Of a stretch of DNA of 31,328 bases, positions 24,742 to 31,328 are shown in pieces. The stretch is from assembly GCA_009839635.1 (NCBI GenBank), contig VXPJ01000140.1, forward strand, positions 5,942 through 37,269. Direction: 5' to 3'. Within the stretch, counting starts at the first letter, position 1. Each line of letters starts with the position of its first letter. The stretch is from Pseudomonadota bacterium (GTDB taxonomy: Bacteria; Pseudomonadota; Gammaproteobacteria; UBA4575). Below the pieces are notes generated by a model. That model ran no database searches. It worked only from the letters and a program-made list of their open reading frames with translations, and had not been told where the DNA came from. Made by a program: the position numbers and the translations under genes.

Positions 24742-25086
24742 ATGACCAACATCATCGAAGAGCTGAACCAAGAGCAGCTCAAGCAAGACATTCCGGAATT
24801 CAATCCCGGGGATACTGTGGTGGTGCAGGTCAAGGTCAGCGAGGGAAACCGCCAGCGTCTGCAGGCTTTTGAAGGGGTGGTTATTGCAAAGCGCAATCGC
24901 GGAATCAACTCGGCGTTCACCGTGAGGAAGCTTTCCCATGGAGAAGGGGTCGAACGCACCTTTCAAACGCATAGCCCCCAGATTGCGGGCATCAAGGTGA
25001 AGCGCAGGGGCAAGGTGAGGCGTGCCAAGCTGTACTACCTGCGGGGCAGGACCGGCAAGGCTGCCCGAATCAAGGAAAAAATCTAG
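24742..25086 (+). CDS. rplS: 50S ribosomal protein bL19
   Basis: This is the 114-residue ribosomal protein L19, located at the 30S-50S interface. The family segments FNPGDTVVVQVKVSEGNRQR, FEGVVIAKRNRGINSAFTVR and KVRRAKLYYLRGRTGKAARI are all present. It closes the rpsP operon, 22 bases after trmD. Confidence 0.98.
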   Translation: MTNIIEELNQEQLKQDIPEFNPGDTVVVQVKVSEGNRQRLQAFEGVVIAKRNRGINSAFTVRKLSHGEGVERTFQTHSPQIAGIKVKRRGKVRRAKLYYLRGRTGKAARIKEKI

Positions 25087-25152
25087 CCCTCTCCAGCGTT
25101 CGGAGAATCTCATTCCGTTTCAAGGGAGACTGCGCGTACCTGTACGCGAATC

Positions 25153-25194
25153 CCACCTCACCCGGTGGTTTTGGCCCGAAACCGATTCGGTTTT
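25153..25194 (+). terminator. Candidate double terminator after rplS
   Basis: Two small hairpins are each followed by TTTT. The first is CCACC (25153-25157) with GGTGG (25164-25168). The second is CCGAA (25176-25180) with TTCGG (25186-25190). A further GC-rich dyad (CGCGTAC/GTACGCG, 25133-25148) precedes them. Each stem is only 5 bp, so the element is weak but well placed. Confidence 0.4.
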
Positions 25195-25266
25195 GCGTGC
25201 CCACGAAAGCGTCCTCCTGAAATTATGTACGCTCGCCGGCGGACACGGGTAAAATCAGCCATTCCA

Positions 25267-25737
25267 ATGAGAAAAACGATCTTAGCCACCCCGATTGGAA
25301 ACCTTGTCGTGGAGTACGAAGGTGATTTCGTGCTGGCTGTGCGGGCAACGGACGCGGGTGTGCTTGCAGCCCGGGACGCCTTTGCCAGGGAGGCGCAAAA
25401 ACAGCTGAAAGCCTGGTTTGCAGGACGGCTGAAGAAGTTTGATATCCCATTCCTGTTTCCGGATGCGACCGACTTTCAGGTGCGTGTCTGGGACCAGATC
25501 ACGAGGATTCCGTTTGGTGCCACGCAGACGTATGGAGAGATCGCCCGGGAAATCAAATCCGGTCCTCGGGCCGTGGGCGGCGCCTGCCGATGCAATGACC
25601 TGCTGCTGATTGTTCCCTGTCACCGCGTGGTGGCAGTGACCGGCCTGGGGGGCTTCATGGGCGACAGGGATGGCAGTCTGGTCCGTCGTAAGCAGTGGTT
25701 GCTCGAGCACGAACAAAAGTTTCAGAACCGGTGCTGA
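25267..25737 (+). CDS. Methylated-DNA-cysteine methyltransferase (Ogt-like)
   Basis: This suicide enzyme family transfers the methyl group from O6-methylguanine to its own Cys. The 156-residue protein carries the active-site PCHRVV motif, preceded by the helix-turn-helix region (IPFGATQTYGEIAREI) and RAVGGAC. The N-terminal domain is short. Asn or Gly residues before the motif are as expected, though GGACRCND replaces the more usual AxGxN(A)NP sequence, a small deviation in the region that contacts DNA. I chose the ATG at 25267 because the N terminus MRKTILATPIGNL aligns with family starts; an upstream ATG at 25225 is possible. Confidence 0.88.
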   Translation: MRKTILATPIGNLVVEYEGDFVLAVRATDAGVLAARDAFAREAQKQLKAWFAGRLKKFDIPFLFPDATDFQVRVWDQITRIPFGATQTYGEIAREIKSGPRAVGGACRCNDLLLIVPCHRVVAVTGLGGFMGDRDGSLVRRKQWLLEHEQKFQNRC

Positions 25738-25771
25738 GTTAGGCCCCTGTCGGCCTACAATTGTTTAAGTC

Positions 25772-26473
25772 ATGCACATCCATTACCTGAAACATGTACC
25801 TTTCGAGGGCCTGGGAAGCATGGAGAACATTTTTGTTTCCGAAGGGCACCGTCTTTCGAATACGTGCCTGTATCTGGAACAGCCGTTGCCACCCGTTCAC
25901 AGTTTTGATGCCTTGATCATCATGGGTGGGCCCATGGGTGTGCACGACACAGCCCGTCATCCATGGCTGGTGCGGGAAAAGGAATTTGTTGAGTCTGCAA
26001 TGCGCCGCCAGATTCCCGTGCTGGGTGTGTGCCTGGGTGCACAACTGCTTGCCGAGGTGCTCGGTGCCCGCGTGAGTAAAAATATCCACGAGGAAATTGG
26101 CTGGTTTCCGGTGCAGCGCACACAGGAGCTTCACGGTACCTGTGCACAAGATTTCCCGGCGAGCTTTGAGGCCCTGCACTGGCACGGGGACACGTTTTCG
26201 ATTCCCTCAGGTGCGACCAATTTTATCGCAAGCGAGGGCTGTGCAAACCAGGCCTTCGTATACGGAGATCATGCGCTGGCGCTGCAGTTCCACCTCGAGA
26301 TGCTGCCCAGCCACGTGCAGGCCATCTACCAGGCATGCGGTGATCCCAACCAGACTGGCCCCTTCGTCCAGGGGCTGGATGAAATGCTGGCGCCGGCTGA
26401 AAAATTTTGTCAGGCTCACAGGATTCTGAAGGAATTTATAAGGGCCTTTATTTCTCGGAAAACGGCCATATAA
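25772..26473 (+). CDS. Class I glutamine amidotransferase family protein
   Basis: The 233-residue protein is a stand-alone triad glutamine amidotransferase (GATase1). The nucleophile elbow is GVCLGAQ with Cys87, and the His-Glu pair lies in QFHLE (H174, E176). DALIIMGGPMGVHD forms the oxyanion strand region. HWHGDTFSIP is typical of the GMP-synthase-like subgroup that often acts on amino acids or xenobiotic amines. No synthetase partner is adjacent. Substrate is unknown. It follows the Ogt-like gene by 34 bases and may share its transcript. Confidence 0.9.
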   Translation: MHIHYLKHVPFEGLGSMENIFVSEGHRLSNTCLYLEQPLPPVHSFDALIIMGGPMGVHDTARHPWLVREKEFVESAMRRQIPVLGVCLGAQLLAEVLGARVSKNIHEEIGWFPVQRTQELHGTCAQDFPASFEALHWHGDTFSIPSGATNFIASEGCANQAFVYGDHALALQFHLEMLPSHVQAIYQACGDPNQTGPFVQGLDEMLAPAEKFCQAHRILKEFIRAFISRKTAI

Positions 26474-26507
26474 ACTAGCTAATGCACCTGATTCACAGGA
26501 GAAGACG

Positions 26508-26714
26508 ATGGAAGACAACAGCAGAAAAGACATTCGTGCGCTGCTCAAGACCTTTGGCGTGCGGGCAGATGAGGCGATCGTGGGGCACCTGGCCAGGAAT
26601 CCAGGAGTCAGCAGGCTCCGGCTGAAAGTGTGCCTTCACGACCTGACCGACTACGGTGATCACTCACCGGACGGGTCTTTATCACTGGAAGTGGAAAGCG
26701 ACATCAACCGGTAA
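26508..26714 (+). CDS. Small conserved hypothetical protein (68 residues)
   Basis: I do not firmly recognise this 68-residue protein. It has an excellent ribosome binding site (AGGAGA, 26497-26502) before its ATG. It begins with a helical charged segment (RKDIRALLKTFGVRADEAI), has a conserved-looking middle (RLRLKVCLHDLTDYG) and ends with DGSLSLEVESDINR. The pattern faintly recalls short DUF6494-type proteins. There is no signal peptide or membrane span. It sits between a GATase and htpG, 30 bases before htpG, so it may share the chaperone transcript. Confidence 0.75.
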   Translation: MEDNSRKDIRALLKTFGVRADEAIVGHLARNPGVSRLRLKVCLHDLTDYGDHSPDGSLSLEVESDINR

Positions 26715-26744
26715 ATTCTTACAACTGATTTCTGAAGAGACAAA

Positions 26745-28649
26745 ATGAGCACGGAAACGAAAAAAGAGACTTTGCAGTTCGAGACCGAAGTCACGCAGCT
26801 TTTGCATCTGATGATCCATTCTCTTTATTCGAACAAGGAGATATTTCTGCGTGAACTGATTTCCAATGCCTCGGATGCCTGTGACAGGCTGCGCTTTGAG
26901 GCCATCTCCAATGATGCCTTGCTGAACAAGGATTCGGATCTCAAGATACAGGTCGAGTTTGACAAGGATGCCCGTACCGTCACGGTTCGTGACAACGGTA
27001 TCGGCATGAACCGTGAGGAAGTGGTCGGCAATATTGGCACCATTGCCCGCTCGGGAACCCGGGAGTTCCTCGACCAGCTCACCGGGGACCAGGGCAAGGA
27101 CTCGCACCTCATCGGCCAGTTCGGAGTTGGTTTTTATTCCGCGTTCATTGTTGCCGAGAAAGTCACTCTGACCACCCTGAAGGCGGGCCTGGAGGAAGAC
27201 CAGGCGGTTCGCTGGGAGTCCCAGGGCACGGGCTCGTATACCTTGGAGGATGTGAAGAAGGCCAGGCGTGGCACTGAAGTCGTCCTGCATCTGAAGAAGG
27301 ATGAGGAAGAGTTACTCAACAGCTGGCAGCTTCGCTCCATCATAACGAAGTACTCGGATCATGTACCCCTGCCTATTGAAATGCGGGAACTGAACGACAA
27401 GGGCGAGGCTACGGCGAAATGGGAAACCGTCAACAAGGCATCGGCACTCTGGGCCCGACCGAAAAGCGATATCAGCGATGAGGAATACACAGAATTCTAC
27501 AAGCATGTAAGTCACGACTTTGCAGAGCCTCTGGTTTGGACACATAACCGTGTCGAAGGCAAAACGGAATACATCTCACTGTTGTACATTCCGAAGCAGG
27601 CTCCCTTCGACCTGCTCGAACCCAATCCTGCGCACGGGGTGAAACTTTATGTGCAGCGGGTATTCATCATGGATGATGCCGAGAAACTGCTGCCCCGGTA
27701 CTTGCGTTTCATCCGGGGAGTCATCGATTCCAATGATTTGCCGCTCAACATCTCGCGCGAGATTCTGCAAAGCAACAAGATCATCGACAACATCCGTTCG
27801 GGTTCGGTCAAGAAGGTCCTGGGCTTGCTGGAGAACATGGCTGCCAGCGAACCGGAAAAGTACCAGGAGTTCTGGTCCGTGTTCGGCAAGGTCCTGAAAG
27901 AGGGTCCTGGAGAGGATTTTGCCAACCGCGAAAAAATTGCAGGATTGTTGAGATTTGCCTCCACGCATCAGGATAGCGAGAGCCAGAATGTCTCGCTGGA
28001 TGAATACATTGCCCGCATGAAGCCGGAGCAGGACAAGATCTACTACATCACCGCGGACAGTCATGCCGCGGCCAAGAACAGCCCTCACCTGGAGATATTT
28101 CGTGACAAGGGGATCGAAGTGCTGTTGCTGGCGGACCGGGTGGACGAATGGTTGATGAGCCATCTGAGCGAGTACCAGGAAAAATCCTTTGCGTCCATCG
28201 CCAAGGGTGAACTGGATCTCGGCAAGATCGGTGGCGAGGACGACAAGAAAGCGCAGCAGAAGAAGGAAATGGAAGCCAAAAAGCTGGTTGAGCGCATAGG
28301 CAAAGTGCTGGAGGACGAGGTAGAAGCGGTACGGGTCTCCCACCGGCTGACAGCTTCACCTGCGTGCATCGTCCTGAGTGAGCATGAGATGGCGCTCTAC
28401 ATGCAGCACCTGATGAAGCAGGCAGGACATGAACTGCCCTCGACCAAGCCCGTCCTGGAAATCAACCCCGATCATACCCTGGTCAGGCGAATGGAAGATG
28501 AACCGGCCGAGGACCGCTTTGCAGACTGGGCCAGGATCCTGTTTGACCAGGCGATTCTTGCAGAGGGCGGACAACTCGAAGACCCGGCGGCATTCGTGAA
28601 CCGGCTGAACCGGATGATCAGCGAAATCAGCAGCGGAGCAGAGGCTTAG
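26745..28649 (+). CDS. htpG: Molecular chaperone HtpG (Hsp90)
   Basis: HtpG is the bacterial Hsp90, an ATP-dependent dimeric chaperone. The 634-residue protein shows the GHKL ATPase motifs ELISNASDACDRLR, VRDNGIGMNREE, GTIARSGTREFL and GQFGVGFYSAFIVA. The middle domain contains the conserved arginine loop (LPLNISREILQ), and a C-terminal dimerisation domain follows. The length matches E. coli HtpG (624). GAAGAG precedes the ATG. No sigma-32 promoter is obvious in the 30-base gap upstream; the transcript may start before the 68-residue gene. Confidence 0.98.
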   Translation: MSTETKKETLQFETEVTQLLHLMIHSLYSNKEIFLRELISNASDACDRLRFEAISNDALLNKDSDLKIQVEFDKDARTVTVRDNGIGMNREEVVGNIGTIARSGTREFLDQLTGDQGKDSHLIGQFGVGFYSAFIVAEKVTLTTLKAGLEEDQAVRWESQGTGSYTLEDVKKARRGTEVVLHLKKDEEELLNSWQLRSIITKYSDHVPLPIEMRELNDKGEATAKWETVNKASALWARPKSDISDEEYTEFYKHVSHDFAEPLVWTHNRVEGKTEYISLLYIPKQAPFDLLEPNPAHGVKLYVQRVFIMDDAEKLLPRYLRFIRGVIDSNDLPLNISREILQSNKIIDNIRSGSVKKVLGLLENMAASEPEKYQEFWSVFGKVLKEGPGEDFANREKIAGLLRFASTHQDSESQNVSLDEYIARMKPEQDKIYYITADSHAAAKNSPHLEIFRDKGIEVLLLADRVDEWLMSHLSEYQEKSFASIAKGELDLGKIGGEDDKKAQQKKEMEAKKLVERIGKVLEDEVEAVRVSHRLTASPACIVLSEHEMALYMQHLMKQAGHELPSTKPVLEINPDHTLVRRMEDEPAEDRFADWARILFDQAILAEGGQLEDPAAFVNRLNRMISEISSGAEA

Positions 28650-28704
28650 GCAGACGTCTCACGGTTTTTGCGCGGGGCTGGAAGAGCCCGAAGGCAAGCA
28701 GATA

Positions 28705-28720
28705 CCGGGCGTTGTCCCGG
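28705..28720. terminator. Weak GC hairpin between htpG and the GST gene
   Basis: CCGGG (28705-28709) pairs with CCCGG (28716-28720) around a 6-nt loop, without a clear T-run. It lies between two convergent stop codons and could act as a minor bidirectional terminator. Confidence 0.25.
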
Positions 28721-28723
28721 CGC

Positions 28724-29383
28724 CTACAGGAGGCTTCCCAGATACCCGTTCTGTGCCCTGATTTTGTTGGTGTAGTGCGACTCGAAATCTTCGATGACTG
28801 ATTTTTGCACGGACTCCAGGGCCAGCAGGTTTTCTTTCCACCGGTTCAGCTTCGGGAAATGGTTCCAGTCCAGGAAATCGATCTTCTCGCATATGGAATC
28901 CAGGCGTATCAGCAGCGGAGCGTAGGCCGCATCGACCAAGGCAAAATCGTCGCCGTTGAAAAAAACAGCGCCTGTCAGGATGTTCTCCACATGCTGCAGC
29001 CGTTCTTTGCATACATTCATTTGCTGGCGCATCTCGTTTTCCGTCTTGGCATCGGCCATCATGTAGAGGTCTGCCAGGCATGTGCCCCCGAATTCAATCC
29101 ATGCACGGTTTTTTGCCAGGGTAAGCGGGTCTGAAGGCTTAAGCGTGCCCGGGGTCACATCGTCAACGAATTCATTGATTACTGCGGACTCGAATAGCAC
29201 CTCGCTGTCGTCCACTTTGAGTACCGGAACCTTACCGAGTGGCGAGATCTGCAGAAACCAGTCTGGTGGGTTGGCTAAATCGATGAAAGTGATCCCGTAC
29301 TCGCAGCCTTTGTGGTTCAGCGTGATCACGCTGCGCTGCACGAACGGGCAGACATTGAAACTGACAAGTTCTAGATTGACCAT
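28724..29383 (-). CDS. Glutathione S-transferase family protein
   Basis: This 219-residue protein has an N-terminal thioredoxin-like GST domain (about 1-80) with an NVCPFVQR active-site start and Cys12, typical of omega-like or Cys-GSTs, and the cis-Pro segment GKVPVLKVDD. An all-helical C-terminal domain (about 90-210) follows, with FNGDDFALVDAAYAPLL. Cys-type GSTs usually act as glutathione lyases or reductases. It resembles SspA in fold, but its active-site Cys and context argue against calling it SspA. A TATAAT on the minus strand (29418-29413) lies near the start. It is downstream of katG but separated by a terminator. Confidence 0.88.
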   Translation of the reverse strand: MVNLELVSFNVCPFVQRSVITLNHKGCEYGITFIDLANPPDWFLQISPLGKVPVLKVDDSEVLFESAVINEFVDDVTPGTLKPSDPLTLAKNRAWIEFGGTCLADLYMMADAKTENEMRQQMNVCKERLQHVENILTGAVFFNGDDFALVDAAYAPLLIRLDSICEKIDFLDWNHFPKLNRWKENLLALESVQKSVIEDFESHYTNKIRAQNGYLGSLL

Positions 29384-29412
29384 TTCCCGGTATGAAGTTT
29401 GGAAAGTGCGCC

Positions 29413-29418
29413 ATTATA
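29413..29418 (-). promoter_or_regulatory. Candidate -10 for the GST-family gene
   Basis: The minus strand reads TATAAT here, 30 bases before the ATG at 29383. A weak TTCCCA at 16 bases upstream may serve as the -35. Independent transcription from katG is therefore likely. Confidence 0.45.
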
Positions 29419-29533
29419 CGTGCTGCAGGCGAAATGGGAACACGCATGCCGGCCCGGTATCCGAATGGCGGGATGGCAATGACCCGGTGTCACGGGTACT
29501 ACGAGGTGAGGGGTCGTGAGTCTTTAGGGAAAG

Positions 29534-29564
29534 GGGGAGGCAGTTCGAGATGGAACGCCTCCCC
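29534..29564 (-). terminator. Terminator hairpin of katG
   Basis: GGGGAGGC (29534-29541) and GCCTCCCC (29557-29564) form a perfect 8-bp stem that continues inside through GTTC/GAAC with one bulged base. On the minus strand it is followed by CTTTCCCT, a poor T-run. The hairpin is strong and lies 12 bases beyond the katG stop. Confidence 0.7.
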
Positions 29565-29575
29565 AGTGTTTACAA

Positions 29576-31328
29576 TCAGGCCAGATCGAAACGGTCAAGA
29601 TTCATGACCTTGACCCATGCGTCGACAAAGTCCTGTACGAACTGCTGCTTGGAGTCCTCGCATGCATAGAATTCTGCAAGGGCACGAAGCTGTGAGTTCG
29701 AACCAAAGACCAGATCGACACGTGTGCCGGTCCATTTCAACTCACCTGTTGCACTATCACATCCTTCAAACACGTCACATTCTTCCGAGGTCGGTGTCCA
29801 AGTCGTGTCCATGTCAAGCAGGTTCACGAAGAAATCATTGGAAAGCGTCTCCGGCTGATCGCTAAATACCCCGTGCCGAGTCTGTCCAAAGTTGGTGTTC
29901 AGGACGCGCATACCGCCCACGAGAGCCGTCATCTCGGGTGCCGTGAGCGTCAGCAATTGCGCCTGGTCCACCAGCAACTGCTCAGCCGAAACGGTGTGTT
30001 TCGCCTTGAGGTAGTTGCGGAACCCGTCTGCAGTGGGTTCGAGTACGGCAAATGACTCGACGTCAGTTTGCTCCTGGGCTGCATCAGCTCGGCCCGGGGT
30101 GAACGGGACCTCCACATCGTGTCCTGCGTTTTTCGCAGCCTGCTCAATGCCCGCACAACCTGCAAGAACAATCACATCGGCCAGCGAAACTGCCTTGCCA
30201 TTGGATGCGGCGTTGTTGAACTCCTGCTGGATGCCTTCGAGGGTCTGCAATACGCTCGCAAGCTGATCCGGCTGGTTCACTTCCCAGTCTTTCTGAGGTG
30301 CAAGACTGATTCGTGCCCCGTTCGCACCCCCACGCATGTCAGAACCCCGGAAGGTCGATGCAGAGGCCCAGGCAGTGGATACCAGCTGGGAAATGGACAG
30401 GCCCGAGTCCAGGATCTTGCTCTTGAGAGCGGCAACGTCCTGCCCGTCAACCAGTTCATGGGTGACCGCAGGAATGGGGTCTTGCCAGATGAGCTCTTCT
30501 TCTGGAACCTCCGGGCCAAGATAGCGGGCGCGGGGGCCCATATCGCGGTGTGTCAGCTTGAACCATGCGCGTGCGAACGCGTCTGCAAACTCTTCGGGAT
30601 TCTTGTGGAAGCGCCGTGCGATGGGTTCGTAGGCGGAGTCCATCCTCATGGCCATGTCAGCCGTGGTCATGATCGGAGCATGGCGCTTTGCGGAATCATG
30701 GGCATCCGGCACCGTGTCTGAACCGGCACCATCCTTGGGGACCCACTGGAATGCACCTGCAGGGCTCTTTGTCACTTCCCACTCATAGCCGAACAGGTTG
30801 TCGAAATAGCCCATGTCCCACTGGGTTGGATTGGCTGTCCATGCGCCTTCAAGTCCGCTGGTGATGGCATCTCCGGCTTTGCCGGACCCATGGCTGCTGA
30901 TCCAGCCGAAGCCTTGCTCTTCCATGCTGGCGCCCTCGGGCTCAGGTCCGACCTGCTCCGCATCGCCTGCACCATGGCATTTGCCGAACGTGTGTCCGCC
31001 TGCCGTGAGTGCAACAGTTTCTTCGTCGTTCATTGCCATGCGTGCAAAGGTCTCGCGCACATCCACTCCGGAGGCTACCGGGTCGGGATTGCCATTGGGG
31101 CCTTCCGGATTCACGTAGATCAATCCCATCTGTACCGCCGCAAGCGGATTTTCGAGGTCGCGTTCACCGGAATAGCGCTTGTCACCAAGCCACTCCTCCT
31201 CGGTGCCCCAGTAAATGTCATCTTCGGATTGCCACACGTCTTCACGCCCGCCTCCGAAACCAAAGGTTTTGAATCCCATCGACTCCAGTGCGCAGTTGCC
31301 AGCCAGGATCATGAGGTCGGCCCAGGAG
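29576..31328 (-). CDS. katG: Catalase-peroxidase KatG (5' end beyond the window)
   Basis: KatG is a haem catalase-peroxidase that removes hydrogen peroxide. Only about 583 residues are present, compared with roughly 725-740 in the family, so about 165 N-terminal residues including the distal Arg-Trp-His lie beyond position 31328. Visible motifs include AGNCALESMGFKTFGFGGGR, MGLIYVNPEGP (the Tyr of the Met-Tyr-Trp adduct), FARMAMNDEE (the Met of the adduct) and TAGGHTFGKCHGAG with the proximal His. The second, non-haem-binding duplicated domain is also intact to its C terminus. The truncation is due to the window edge, not a broken gene. Confidence 0.97.
   Translation of the reverse strand, partial: SWADLMILAGNCALESMGFKTFGFGGGREDVWQSEDDIYWGTEEEWLGDKRYSGERDLENPLAAVQMGLIYVNPEGPNGNPDPVASGVDVRETFARMAMNDEETVALTAGGHTFGKCHGAGDAEQVGPEPEGASMEEQGFGWISSHGSGKAGDAITSGLEGAWTANPTQWDMGYFDNLFGYEWEVTKSPAGAFQWVPKDGAGSDTVPDAHDSAKRHAPIMTTADMAMRMDSAYEPIARRFHKNPEEFADAFARAWFKLTHRDMGPRARYLGPEVPEEELIWQDPIPAVTHELVDGQDVAALKSKILDSGLSISQLVSTAWASASTFRGSDMRGGANGARISLAPQKDWEVNQPDQLASVLQTLEGIQQEFNNAASNGKAVSLADVIVLAGCAGIEQAAKNAGHDVEVPFTPGRADAAQEQTDVESFAVLEPTADGFRNYLKAKHTVSAEQLLVDQAQLLTLTAPEMTALVGGMRVLNTNFGQTRHGVFSDQPETLSNDFFVNLLDMDTTWTPTSEECDVFEGCDSATGELKWTGTRVDLVFGSNSQLRALAEFYACEDSKQQFVQDFVDAWVKVMNLDRFDLA

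Noticed and set aside
28724..29383. Stringent starvation protein SspA
   Set aside because: The fold is shared, but the CPF active-site Cys and the absence of sspB or the rpsI-rplM context favour a general GST-family protein.
29576..31328. katG as a broken gene
   Set aside because: The frame is intact up to the last base of the window; the missing N terminus is an edge effect.

Overview
This window reads as a chromosomal segment of a free-living gammaproteobacterium. The signs are the ffh / rpsP-rimM-trmD-rplS block facing ypjD-corB, the dapA-bamC pair, the xseB-ispA-dxs operon and an outer-membrane FadL-type protein. I cannot name the genus; the gene set would fit a Chromatiales-like or related lineage. 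Coding density is high. I see no tRNA, rRNA, IS element, integrase or CRISPR array.

Layout. Positions 1-599 have no gene but hold two well-formed stem-loops (301-379) that could be a structured RNA. A FadL/OmpP1 outer-membrane protein (600-2111) ends in a strong terminator. Then comes the accessory highlight, a bufferin-type RiPP metallophore operon (2463-4699). It has a Cys-rich precursor with a Tat-like signal and four CX5CX5C blocks (bufA), a DUF692/MNIO oxidase (bufB) and a DUF2063 partner (bufC). Ahead of it lie a good -10 box and a perfect 16-bp palindrome, and a long hairpin sits between precursor and enzyme. Next are a small DUF4156-type lipoprotein, proS, a LysR regulator, an AI-2E/PerM family membrane protein, dapA and bamC, followed by the opposing dxs-ispA-xseB operon.

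The middle holds zur-znuC-znuB, tightly overlapped and preceded by a candidate Zur box, but with no znuA. On the minus strand follow an atypical fdhD, radA, corB and a CcsA/YpjD-like protein. Divergent from these runs ffh, rpsP, rimM, trmD, rplS. The right end has a methylguanine-DNA methyltransferase homologue, a class I glutamine amidotransferase, a 68-residue unknown, htpG, a GST-family protein and a katG whose 5' end lies beyond the window.

How they fit together. Most genes are housekeeping: translation and protein targeting (proS, ffh, rpsP, rimM, trmD, rplS), isoprenoid precursors (dxs, ispA), envelope assembly and lysine/peptidoglycan (dapA, bamC), and DNA repair (radA, xseB, ogt-like). 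Metal handling is a second theme: the buf operon (probably copper, by family), zur/znuCB (zinc) and corB (probably Mg/Co). The buf operon is the most interesting system here. Its family is recently described, but this precursor architecture (duplicated 35-residue module, one extra Cys, twin-arginine leader) deserves direct study.
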